From Lagopus muta (lineage: Eukaryota > Chordata > Aves > Galliformes > Phasianidae), in assembly GCF_023343835.1 (NCBI RefSeq), contig NC_064442.1:19144501-19208500 (forward strand): DNA of 64,000 nt, written 5' to 3'. The notes under the pieces were generated by a model, which searched no databases, was not told the origin of the DNA, and saw nothing but the letters and a program-made list of their open reading frames with translations. Both the position numbers and the translations under genes were made by a program. Positions 44,097 to 54,967 of this stretch are shown one piece after another (positions within the stretch are counted from its first letter, which is position 1; each line of letters begins with the position of its first letter).

Positions 44097-46639
44097 GTGA
44101 GTGCGGGGGGAGCGCTGAGCGGCGCGGCGGGTACGGCGGGGGGGGCCGAGCTTCGGGGCCCCCCGTGCGGGCACCGGGTCGGGGCCCTCGTTCCTCCCGG
44201 CGGAGCCCGTTGGGGCCGCCCCCCCACCCCCTCTTTTCCGCCCCCAGCGGTGCCCGCCGGGCCGCCCCCCCCTCCTCCCCTCCCCCTCTCGAGCGTTAAG
44301 GCCGGGACCCCCGCGCCCCCCGCGGCCGTTGTGGCCCCGAACCGCCCCTCGGCGGCCGTTGGTGCCGGGACCCTTCCGCCGCCCCCCGTCCCGACCCCGT
44401 CCCCAACGGCTCCCGGCCCCCCGCCGCCCCCCCGCGAGACCCCGCGTTCCCCGCGTTCCCCGCGGCCGCCGTTCGGCCCCCGGTTGCGGGACGGTTCTGC
44501 CCGGGCCGGGGGTCGCTGCCCGGTTCGGTCCCGCGTTTCCCCGCCGGCCGGAGCGCCGCATCGAGCCGCTCCCGCGGCGCTGCCCGCTCCCTCCATTGTG
44601 TACACGGGAAGGTCACCGGTTCGGGCCCCGTCTGTCACGCCGCCCCCCCGCGCCTCTCCCCGCGGGGCCGTGTCGCGGCGGGCGGTGCTCGCGGCCTTCC
44701 TCCCCCCCTCCCCCCGTTCCCCCCGTGGTGCGGGGCCCGCGGGGCCGCTCCGCGCTTTGTGCGTGGCTCCGCCGTAGGACTGCGCCGCGCATTTCTGCTC
44801 TTTGTTGGCAGCGCACGGCCGCGCGCGGCGCTGGGAGAGCCGCTCGGCTCCCATTGATCCGCGCCGGGAGTTCGGCCGTGGGGGGGCTGCGGACGGAGCG
44901 CCGTCCCCTTCGCGCCCCGCTCCCGTAGAGGCTCCTTCGGCCCCGTCCGCCCGCGGCGCGATGCGGTGCTTCGGCAGAAGCGGCCCCGCGTCGGGGCCGG
45001 CCGGGAGGAGGTCGCTGATGGAGCGAGGTGCCGTGACCTGTAATAGAGCGTGGCCGGGGCTTTTGGGCTCGGCCTCTGCCCCCGGACCGCTCAGCTTTCT
45101 GAAACGCGTTTAGTCGTGAAGAAACGGCTCGCTGAGCACAAGAGCGGCCGACAGACGCGCACTGCGTTGGTGCCGGTAGCGTCCCGGGGCTCAGCGGTGG
45201 CGTCGGCAGCTCCTTCCAATTGCCTGGGGACCTTCCCCCGCGAGCGGGACCCGTCCCCCAGCGGGGCCTTTCCTTGCTTTCCCATGGCGGCGGTAGGAAG
45301 ATCCGCTCTGCATCGCATTGCTCTCGGCCTCGGGCAGGCGTTCCCACGCGCGGCCGCACTCTGATTCGGATTAAAGCGCTGCTGATGCAACGCGGGTGCC
45401 AGATGTAAGGCGGTAAGCCTCTTTGTCCCTTTTATCCAGAGCCTTATGTAAAGAGGATGGTATTTATGGTCCCAGGTACATCGTTTTGGGGATGTGTGGC
45501 GGCACGTGCTCAGATGCTCTTACGCGGTGCGTAAGGGAAACGTGGGCTTTGGGGTCTGCGAGGTGTGGGGCAGTTCCCTGCTGAGCTCCGGGTGAGGTCG
45601 GTGCTCGGTTGCACAGCAAAGCCATCTCCCTGACTTTGGGTTGGGAGGGAGATGGGGCTGCCCACAGCCCGGCCCAGCTGGCTGCCGGTGGGATGGCTTG
45701 GAGCCGTTTGGGTGCGTGCCTTCCCAAAGCCCAGGGAGGCGGCCCGTGCCAGTTGTTCTCCCGTGGCGCCCTTATTGGGATGCTCCACAGGCACCCTGTG
45801 CGGTGGTCCGTCTCCCTGCGGCGCCGTGCTTCCATCGGGCGGCTGCGGCGGTGGGCTCCGCTGGTCCTGTGGTTAGAACGGGATGGAAGCTCACCCCGTG
45901 ACTTCAACTCTCCTGGGGTGTTTTTGTGCATTTTTTTTGAAGGAAATGTCCATCTTGCTTCTGGCAAAAAATCTGTTTGCTAATTGCAGCCAAGGTGTTG
46001 TTTTGTTTTTGCTGCACTGAGCATCCCTCACGTGCTAAGAAAGTCGGCCTCACCTGAGCACCAGGTGTGCGGGCAGGCAGGAGGGCTGTGGGTCAGCTCA
46101 GGAAAATCTTACGGTGTTAATTAAACTCCTGACTTCTGCAGTTTGTTTCCTACTTTCTGGAGTGAGAAACAAAAAGGAGAGGAGAAAGTATGTTGTGCTT
46201 TTACACAGTGGGCACGGGCAGGCTTTGCAGCATGGGATTTCCGTTGAGCTGCCGTGGGCCGCTTGGCCTCGTGGCAGCCTGAGGATGACGTCTGTGTGCC
46301 GCGCTCCGTCGGGTGTGACGTCGCTTTGCGCCAGGATGGCGATGTATCGATACAAAACAAGGTGATTTGGGGACCATTTCCATAAATGTGATGTGCCCTT
46401 CCTCGGGGCTGATGGAATGGAACCTCTCTGGAAGGAGCCGACGTGCTGCTGGCACAGCGATGGGAGCCGGGGCTCTCCAGCTTCCTGCAGAACGGTGCCT
46501 CTGCAGACAGGCTCTGCGGCGGGACTCCTCGTCCTGCAGATTTCCTCTGTATTCTTCTGGTTTCGACATTCTTTCTCTTTGTGCCCATTGCCACAAGTAA
46601 TTAAAACTGGACTACAGCTCAAAAATAGGCCGAGTACAC

Positions 46640-46810
46640 TTTGATGCATGATTCTAGCTTTTTTTTATTGTGTTCCATTACATGCTGGCTAATTCACAAA
46701 ACTCGGTCATTTGCAATGGGCCATTAGTGTGAATTAGCAACTTTCTGATGTATATCATAGCATTGCAAATGGGCTTTATTAATCTGCGAAACACACCTAT
46801 TTATTATCCT
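46640..46810. promoter_or_regulatory. AT-rich cluster with inverted and direct repeats, candidate enhancer
   Basis: GCTAATTCAC (46688-46697) and its exact inverted copy GTGAATTAGC (46729-46738) bracket CATTTGCAATGGGC (46708-46721). A near copy, CATTGCAAATGGGC, follows at 46761-46774. TAAT homeodomain cores and TTTGCAAT/ATTGCAAA (POU or C/EBP-like) are dense. It stands out from its GC-rich surroundings. Confidence 0.4.
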
Positions 46811-47567
46811 TCCCATAAGAAGGAGAAAGGAAGGGGGGGGGGAGGTAGAAAAAAAGTGCTGTTGGGATTTCTTGCTCCGATCCTCAGTGTGCCACGTTTG
46901 TCACTGCTTGCATGTCTCCTCCTGCGCTTTGCAGCCTGGCTGGCTTTTCCCAAAGCGTTCCCAGGCTGGTGCCTTGACAGCAAGAGGGATTGCAGCTGCA
47001 CCTCCGGTCTTCTGCTGCAAATGAAGCCTCTGCTCGTCTCGCCAAGGTGCCCTAATTGCTTATTGAGTGAGGGGAATTAAAGGCGTTAATAGGAGAAGTG
47101 GCAGCTCCTTCATTTTTGGAGTGGCAGAGAGGTGTTCTTTGTCCTCCGAAGGCTGAGGTGTGTGTAAGCCCTGGGGTGGCTCCAGGCGCTCTCCAGTGGG
47201 TGAGGACAGGCTGCCCGTTGTACGTGGGGCTTTGCAAGGGTGTAGCCAGACCGGTTTGCAATCCACACAGCTGCCTTGGTTCCAGTTTCCTGATGGAGAG
47301 GGAGAACCAACCCCCAGATTTGTCCCGTATGTCCCTGTGGGAAGCGTCACGATGCGCTGCTCAGTGCCAGGCTTTGCTCAGATGTCCCTTCTCCAGTGTC
47401 TGATGGTATTTTTGGCATTCGGCGGGAGCAAACCGTGGGGCGCGAGGAGAGCACCTGCGCCAGGTCCAGAGCTTTCCCAAGCTCATCCTGGCTGCACGTT
47501 GCTTGCAGGAGTGCAGATTTTGGGTGAGGACGGTGCTGTGATTCTTGATGGTTTTGAACCACCACAT

Positions 47568-47728
47568 TGAGGCTGCCCAGAGCTGTGGGTGCCCCATTCC
47601 CCAGAAGTGACACGGCTATGGATGGACCCTGAGCAGTCTGAGCTGCGGGTGGGCGGCCCACAGCAGGGCTGGGAGCTGAGCTCCATGGTCTCTGTGGTCC
47701 CTTCCAACCTGAGCCATTCTGTGATTGT
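47568..47728 (+). mobile_element. CR1 LINE terminal fragment, sense
   Basis: Starts at GAGGCTGCCCAGAGCTGTGGGTGCC and ends GGTCCCTTCCAACCTGAGCCATTCTGTGATTG, the typical CR1 3' end. It is strongly 5'-truncated. Confidence 0.8.
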
Positions 47729-48889
47729 GTCCCTGGTTCTGGACAGATGGGAGAGCTGAGCTCCTGGGATGGGAGCTGCTCCCTTGTTCCCCTGCTTGTT
47801 CCTCATGGCAAGGTTTCTCAGCTCCTCTTTCCCAATACAGCCACGTGTTGGGAGCACTGGGTGCTGCATGGATGTGGACCTGTGGATCTGGGTGAAGCTC
47901 TTGGATGTGTTCAGCTCTCAGATTTTGAGTTCTGTGAGGCCGTACCTACGGCAGGACCTCGAGACAGCGATTTTGGCCATGGGGTTGCATCCATCCATCC
48001 CCATACTGGGGGGGAGGGAGGGTGAGAAGAACATTTGTCTGTTGTCCTACATGGGAGGGAGAGGAAGTGATGCTAGGTGCCTTCACGTGGCTCTGCAGGC
48101 ATCAGTGTGCCTTCCATTGACAGTGTCATTTCCCAGACATGGGTTTGTGCTCTTAAAGTAGGAAGTTCTTGGATTTCTCTGCATGTTGGTAGAGAAAACC
48201 TGAGAGGTGTTTGATTCGGTGTGGGGTAGGCAGCTGGGAAACAATGCCATGGCTGTGAAGTGCCGGAACAAAGTAATTGTGAATCTGGAGGTGTGTGTGC
48301 TCGGGGCGAACGAAAAATGGTGACTTTGGTGCTGACACTCCCAAAAGCCATTTGAGGATGAAAGAAGAGTTGTTCCCGTTTTTCCCATCTCAAGACACTA
48401 GAGAAGGCCTGAGACGTTTCGTCCCTTTCCTTTCCCCCTTGCTGTGTGCCTCACACCGGTGACGTCGCTGCCGGTGACGCCGGGCTGTTGGGGCTGAGGG
48501 GCACGCAGTGCTCTGGGCTCTGGCTTTGCTCGGTGCCTCCTTTGGGACGCTGGGCTTTGTCAGCCACCCACTGGGCTCCTCCTGAGCTGTGCTGCATGCT
48601 GGAGCGGAGTAAGCATCAGAGGGAAGAAGAGTTTTGGCTAACACAGCAAAACCTGCTCTTCAGATCTCATGCCGTGTGCCCATATCTCGTCGTATCTATG
48701 GATTCCTTGTAGTAATTTACGTTCCACCTTGCTGCAGGGTTGTGTTTTGGGGTTACCAGCAGGCTGGGGAGGGGTGGATGCGAGCTTGAGTTCTGGTCTG
48801 AACCACAGCTTTTGCCTGCTGGTGTGCGTTACGTTGGCGTGCAGTGTGTGTTTGGAAGTGGGTGGGTGTCACGGCGGATAGATCTGCTA

Positions 48890-49451
48890 AACTCTGCTCT
48901 GCAGCCCTCCTGCCCCCCCGCACCGCTCGGCTCTCGCAGCTCCCTGCTTTTGCACTGCCCACGTTCGGCTTTCCCCAGGAACGCCAGCACATGACTCAGC
49001 CGCTGGCTGCCCCGTGTCAGGTTCATCCCCGGTGTCACAGCTCCGCCGGCGGAAACTTGGAGTCCCGGCGTAAGTTTCTGGAGCGCTCGCTGGGCTGCGG
49101 TGCATGCTGGAAGATGTAGTCTCGCCGGGGTGCACCTCCATATTAAACGAGGAGGCTTTGGCTCCATTTTATTCAAATGGGGCTCAGCCTGCTGGCTTCT
49201 GGCAGCGTGCCCGCGCCATCCCGCTCCAGCCGGGAGCCGCCGGAGTTGTGCTGGTGCCCGGTGGGAGCGCAGCTCCTCCGCGTCGCTGGGTGCGCCTGGC
49301 GACGGCGCGGGGCGAACGTGGAGCCCTGCTGCCCTGGGTGGCACTCGAGGAGGGTGTCATGGCCAGGCGCCTTTGTCTGCTGCGCCTCGAGTGATGCACG
49401 GGGGAGAGCAAGCCCTCCTCCCTGCTGGATTTCTGGAGCTGAAAGCAGCAA
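48890..49451 (+). promoter_or_regulatory. ZNF609: Intronic CpG patch, possible alternative ZNF609 first exon
   Basis: CpG-rich block in ZNF609 intron 1. At 49102-49120 the minus strand reads ACTACATCTTCCAGCATGC, a near-perfect ZNF143/THAP11 SBS motif, which usually sits at core promoters. A consensus donor (CAA|gtgagtg) follows at 49452, so an alternative non-coding first exon joined to 52023 is possible. The frame upstream of the exon 2 ATG is closed by TGA at 52122. Confidence 0.4.
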
Positions 49452-49528
49452 GTGAGTGAGGAAGCTCCTTTGTGCAGATTTCTCCGTCTCCTCTTGTGTG
49501 TGCCAGCTGGCTCTCATTCAACATTTCT

Positions 49529-49577
49529 CTTTTTTTTTTTTTTTTCCTTTTTTTTTTTTTTTTTTTTCCTTTTTCCC
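49529..49577. repeat. Poly(T)/CT tract
   Basis: About 49 bases, almost all T with CC interruptions, in ZNF609 intron 1. Confidence 0.9.
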
Positions 49578-51379
49578 TCCCCCATCTCTAGAGAGAGGGG
49601 GCGGGGAGAAAGGGAACATCTTAAAAAGAGATCTGCAGAAAAAGACACGGGAGTTTCTTCACAAAGATCCAACCCAAACAAGCCCAGCCGGGGGATTATG
49701 AGCGAGCACAGCGGCCCTGAGAAGGGGAACGCGTCCCCTCGGAGCTCACTTTGCTCGTAAAAGGAAACAAAAAGGGATCTGGTGCTGGGACGGCATGCAG
49801 GGAGAAGGGGCTGGGGGCATGCCTTGTGGCCAGGCCCCTCGGGCCCCCGGCTTTCTGTCCCCTTCTCCTCTTCTCGCTTCCTGAAAGTTACGCAGGGTGA
49901 AAAGTAGCAGTCAGTCGTGTCTGGGAGCCACCAGAGGCTGCTCCTGGACGGGGATGAGCCAGCCCTTCTCCGTTGGGGCAGGAGCAGCACTTCCTCCAGC
50001 ATCCTGCCACCCCTCCCTGGGTTCCAGTACCACGGTGCAGGGCTCGGCCAGACCCGGCATGCTGGAGCACTAAGAGCTGGGGCTTGTGCAGCTTCCCGGC
50101 TCTCTGCTGGGTGCTTTTTGAAGTGCTCTGTTTGAATAGTTTCCTCTAGGTGTGTTTGCAGTTGGCTGCTTGCTCCCAGAGTGAACTTTCAGGTTTGTCT
50201 CTAATACGCTGGCTCCTTCCCAGCACGGAGATGTGGATTGGAGAGGTCTCGGCACCTAATGGAGCTGAATTATTCATGTCTGGTGCTGCGTGTGCACAGC
50301 ATTCCCAAGCAGAAAGCTGTCTCCTTGTTGGATCTGTGCACCAGGACTGCTCTTAAAATGCTGTGCTGGCAAGGCTCCAGCCAACAAGTGAGCACACGCT
50401 GCTCATGGTGCACGGGGATCCATCCGGCAATGGCGGGAGGTGAGTGGCAGTGTGAGGTGTGGGGACCTGGACAACGTTTGGGGCTGTGGGAACCGCTTTA
50501 CCTCCTCGTGTGTGGGTTGGCTTGCAGGGAAACACCCCGCATTGCAGTTCGGGGTCGCGGGCTGGGACGCGCCGCTTCTTCCCCATTCCTCTTTGCGGTG
50601 CCTTCAGAGCCCAGCCCGTTCCAGTTGGTCCTGTTTGAGCTCTTCCCTTCTTGGCAGGGCCTGGGCAGCCTCCTCTGTCGGGTGCTCGTGTTCTCCCCCT
50701 GTTTGCTGAACCTGTTTGCTCCTGGCTCTCTGAGGAGCCGGCTGACTTTTGGGCTCCTTCCGCCTTTTGTTGTGGGAGGTATCAGCAGCCGTGGTCGCCC
50801 ACCGCTGCCGTTTGCACAGCTTCAGACCTAAGTCCTCGTCTGCTGCCTGTGTTCTCAATATTTCACCATGGCATGGAGCATTGGGGCGCTGTGGGGCCGG
50901 CTGTGCTGCCGTACCCCTCTGCACACAGGGCACGAGGCCATGGCTCCAGCATGGGAACGGAAGGGCCTGGGTGCAGGGTGCAGAGCGGGATGCTCCAGCC
51001 GTGTGTGCAGGAAGGTGGGCAGGAGGAGGAGGAAGGTGAGAGCAGCGCGGGGAGGCTTGGTGCGGCCGTCAGCACACACGGAGCTCCTGATTCGGCACTT
51101 TCTGCCGCTGAAATGAGAGGTCAGTGCTTTTCATTTCCAGCCTGCGTGCTCGCCCCTGGCTCCTGGGGTTCAAGCTCTCCGTAATGACCTGTCAGAGAGT
51201 GGATTATTGGCTGCGCGGAGCCAGGGATGCTGTGGGGAGCAGATGGAAAATGGTCTGGCTGCGGCAGCCTGTCTGATGAAAGAATCCTTGGCATTTTTAC
51301 AGTGTTTGCATCTCTGGAAACGCACCATGAAGCTGCTTTCCAGGCTCCTGCTTGCTGGAGTTTGAAGAAATCTGTGTGT

Positions 51380-51423
51380 GTGTTTTTTTTTGTTTTTTTT
51401 CTGTTTTTCTTTTTTTTTTTTTC
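51380..51423. repeat. T-rich tract
   Basis: Interrupted T-runs in ZNF609 intron 1, about 600 bp upstream of exon 2. Confidence 0.85.
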
Positions 51424-52022
51424 CCCCTTGTTTCTCTTGAAGTCACCTGTTTTTGAAGTGCTGCTCATCAATAGCAGCAGGCCTCAGGCACAGCAGAGCT
51501 GGAGGGGGGCCTCATCCAGATGGGGCTCAGGGCTTCCTCCCAGCTCTGCAGCTGCACGGCCGGGTGCGGTGCTGTGTCCCTGCACAGTGCTCCTGCCCCG
51601 CTCCATGCCGCCCTGCGTGTCCATGCGCCCCAGGGCTGGGATTTATTTCCCAGGGAGGCACTGAGCCCCGTGCCTGGCAACGGAGCAGCCCCCCCAGGCA
51701 GCCCGGCCGTGGGTGGCATCGGCAGGAGAGGAATCAATCCTCCATCCCAGGGCCGCGCTCAATAATTCAGAGGGAAATGGCGAGCAGGGAATGTGTGAGT
51801 AATGTCTTGTTGGAGCCGGGAGCTGTGACCTGCCAGGGCCTCGCATCGATCGAGGGACCGCTGCCAGATGGCTCCTGCTGCTGCAGGGATGTGAGGACGG
51901 TCGAGGGGACTCGCACCCTGTCGCCGGCTGGGGCGTGCGGTGGCGGTGGGGCGAGAGCTGGGTGCGGCTGCCCCTGTGTGCCATCCTCCACATGTAACTC
52001 CTCTCTCTGCTCTCCCTTCCAG

Positions 52023-52142
52023 CAGCGATGCCGTCACCTGGGCAGACCCCGAGCGCCGGCAGCCCGAGGACGTCGTAGCGCTGCAGACCCCGGGCAGGAG
52101 GCAGGGAAGAGCCTTGAACCGTGAGGGGCCGTTAACTCTAAG
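52023..52142 (+). other. ZNF609: ZNF609 exon 2, 5' untranslated part
   Basis: Follows the acceptor ctctcccttccag (an alternative cag lies 3 bases on, in the same frame). It contains an upstream ATG at 52028 with a 16-codon frame ending at 52078, and an in-frame TGA at 52122-52124 that separates it from the main start. Confidence 0.75.
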
Positions 52143-52892
52143 ATGTCCTTGAGCAGCGGAGCTTCCGGAGGGAAAGGAATCGATGCGAACCCGGTAGAGA
52201 CGTACGACAGCGGGGATGAATGGGACATTGGCGTAGGGAATCTCATCATTGATCTGGACGCTGATTTGGAGAAGGATCAGCAGAAGTTGGAAATGTCGGG
52301 CTCCAAGGAGGTGGGGCTCCCGGCGCCCAACGCGGTGGCGACCCTACCTGACAACATCAAGTTTGTGAGCCCGGTGCCGGGCCCGCAAGGCAAGGAGGGC
52401 AAATCCAAGTCGAAAAGGAGCAAGAGCGGCAAGGACAGTGGCAAACCGGCCCCGGGCAGCTCCTTGTTCACGGCCGGTGAGGGAGCTGGGGGCAAGAAGG
52501 AGGCTCAAGGACGCTCTGGGGATGGCGCGAACTCAGGGGGTTTGGGGCCTGCCGTCACCCCCAAGGGCTCAGAGAAGTCAGCCAAGGCGTCTCGCAGTGT
52601 GGCCGGCTCCAAGAAGGACAAGGAGGGCGGTTCGTCCAAAAGCAAGAAGGAAAGGAGTGAGGGTGCGGGGGCTCCGACGGAGAAGGAGCCTGGTGTGCTG
52701 CAGCCCCTGGCCCTGGCTGTGAGGGTGGGACAGTACGATGGTGGCCAGGGGACGGAGCCTGCTGCTGCCACCGAGCAGCTTGGGAGTATAGCTATTGACA
52801 CAGGAGCTGCGCTCAACCCCTTGGGAGTTAAGTCAGAGCTGGAGGATGGGGAAGGAGAGTGCCGGCAGCTGAAAAAGGTCAAATCGGAGAAG
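52143..52892 (+). CDS. ZNF609: ZNF609 N-terminal coding exon (exon 2), 250 codons, gene continues past window
   Basis: ZNF609 is a large nuclear C2H2-type protein (about 1,400 residues in human) linked to transcription and NIPBL/Integrator complexes. This exon starts MSLSSGASGGKGIDANPVET and contains YDSGDEWDIGVGNLIIDLDA, DNIKFVSPVPGPQGKEGKSK and, near its end, SIAIDTGAALNPLG, all closely matching human. The middle is lysine/serine-rich and low complexity, and the zinc finger lies in exons outside the window. It ends in phase 0 at GAG AAG|gtaagg, as in human. The start has A at -3 and an in-frame stop 18 bases upstream. In mammals this single exon is back-spliced into circZNF609. Confidence 0.93.
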
Positions 52893-54950
52893 GTAAGGAA
52901 GGTTCAGGCTGCGAAGGAGCGGTGGCAGTGCCAGAGGTTGTTGCGCTCTGCAACGTGCTGCTGCGTGTGGTGAAGGAGCAGGAGTGGCTCCTGTGAACTT
53001 CCCTGGTCCCCACGGCCCAGCAGGAGGAGCCCGGAGGGATGCGTAGCTCTGTGCCACCTCCGGCTCTTGGCACAGTGGGCACTGTGGGCTTCCAGCCTGT
53101 TGTCAGCCACAGCGGCCTTGCTGTGTGTGTCAGAGCTGCCTGTGGTTCCCCAAGAACTTCTTTTTTCCCTTGCGTCGTTTGCTGATGAGGAGACCTTCGT
53201 GTGCTGGTAAATGTGGGATCTGCACAGGTGCGTGGGGGACTGACAGGAGCCTCCTCACGTGGGGTGTGGGCTTTGCCCAGCTTGCAGCAACAGTCAGCCT
53301 GTGGCCACTGCCCTGCTGTGGGTGGTTCTTGTGCATTTCTCCTCTGCTGCTGCGTGGCACTGGTGCTGTGGCTGGGCAGGAGCAGCATATGGGCACACCC
53401 TGCAATTCAGTTCCAGGAGCCCTGTGGGTTGCAGTGGCAGAGTGTGCCTGATCTGTCTGAGAGCCTGAGCAGTGGTCTGGGTGCCCTCGGATGCACAGCT
53501 CTGTGTGCTCATGCCTACCGAAGCCCCTTTGTGCCGGTGGCGCCGTGCTCCTGCACTGGGGAGGTGTGCGGGATTGGAGTTGTGGTTGGCGATGTGGAAG
53601 CTGATGTGTTTCCTCTCTGGTTCTGACTTGCAGATTTTGGACACCGGGGCGGGGGGGGAGGATGGGGAGAGCTGCTGATGTCTGCAAGAATGGGGAAATG
53701 TCTGCGAAAGTAGAGCATAGAGCTATGAAAATACAGGCAGAAGGCTGGGGGAGAGAACAGGGAATGGAGTGAGTGGCTCTAGGGTCAGTCAGGAAAACAG
53801 GCCTGTGGGGCCATCAGCTGAAGCTTGTGAAACTAAGGAGTGGTGTGGAGAAGGTGTGCTATTTCATGTCCCTCCCAGCACCAAAACCCAGGTGAATGAT
53901 GCTGGGAAGAGGAGCAGATGCTCTTTTGCATGATGGATTTGAATGGCTGCAAGTTGGGCTTGTGGAGGAGAAGCCCGTTGGGCACTTGTGTGGGGCAACC
54001 TCTTCAGCTTGAGGAGGCTCTGAGGCCGATTCCCATCTGGGGAGGGAGAGAGGGGAAAAACGAGGGGTAGGGATCCCCCTGCATGCAGCCACCTCTTGCC
54101 GAGCTCCCCTGCCCTCCTTTAACTTGGTCTGTGAGTCCCTGCTGCATCCTCAGCAGAGATGTGGGGGACAGGAAGGGGGCTCAGTTCCTGCATGGAGCCT
54201 TGTGCTGAGCCTTGCACGTGGCCCAGCTGCTGAGGTGCAGCATTTGGGGGGAGCAGCAGTGCTGGCCAGCCAGGGGATGTTAAGCATTAAACAAAAGAGC
54301 CTCCCAGCTCTTGGCTGCTGCTCCGGCTTTGTTTTGATTGAGAGCTTGTTCAGCAGGAGGAGGTGGTTTTTTTCTTTCTTTTTTTTCTTTCCCTGATGAT
54401 TGTCCAGATGTGACGCTGCTGCAAACAAGGAAAAGGCAAACAGGAGCTGCTGGAGGCTTGGTTCTGCACAAAACCTTCTCTGCATCACGTGCACTGCAGT
54501 TTCGGGCAGAAGGCCTTGTTTGTTCCCCTGCGGATGCCATTGCTGCGTTTTCATCCCATGTTCTCTCTCCTGAAGTCAGTGTAGCTTTGCTCTGAGCGTG
54601 CTGGTGCTGATCTGAGGGTGAGGGGGCATGGTAAGGGGATCCAAACTGTGCCTCTGCTCTGTCTCATCTCCTCCCTGGCACTCATCTTCTTGTTTGTCTT
54701 CTTTGCTAGCAGATAGCACAGCAGGTTCACAGTGCTTGGAACTTCCAGCTCCATGCACCATTTTAGGTTTTGGTATTTCCTCCTGTGTGGGCAGCTCTTT
54801 TGCTGTGATGCAGAACTACCTGGGCAGCTTCTCTGCCTGAAGCTTGGAGGAGCCCTTGGAGCCCTTATTGCCCATCTGTACCCCACTGAGGTCTTGGTGC
54901 ATGTCCCGCTGGCAGTAGGAGCTGCAGTCCCACCAGTTCCACTCCTGCAA

Positions 54951-54967
54951 AAAAAAAAAAAAAAAAA
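54951..54967. repeat. Poly(A) run, 17 A
   Basis: Uninterrupted A-run in ZNF609 intron 2, with no recognisable retrocopy in front of it. Confidence 0.9.

Larger units (their letters stand above)
43400..45400 (+). promoter_or_regulatory. ZNF609: ZNF609 CpG-island promoter
   Basis: About 2 kb of very high CpG density with no TATA box. It includes four 10-bp units of the GAGCCGAGCG type (43881-43920), directly followed by an array of CCCCGCC GC-boxes (43934-43966) that would bind Sp1/KLF factors. It begins inside the last exon of TRIP4, so the TRIP4 3' end and the ZNF609 promoter overlap. Confidence 0.8.
44097..52022 (+). other. ZNF609: ZNF609 intron 1
   Basis: About 7.9 kb. It contains the tail of the CpG island, an AT-rich motif cluster (46640-46810), a short CR1 end (47568-47728), a second CpG-rich patch with a ZNF143-type motif (48890-49451), and T-runs at 49529-49577 and 51380-51423. 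No coding exon was recognised. Confidence 0.7.

Noticed and set aside
43546-45359. Several long overlapping open frames (up to 261 codons) on both strands
   Set aside because: All fall in the ZNF609 CpG island. High GC removes stops in every frame, and the products are Arg/Pro/Ala/Gly low-complexity.
51453-52124. 223-codon frame running into ZNF609 exon 2
   Set aside because: It crosses the intron 1/exon 2 acceptor and ends at the in-frame TGA before the true start. Only its last 33 codons are exonic, and they matter only for the back-splice idea.
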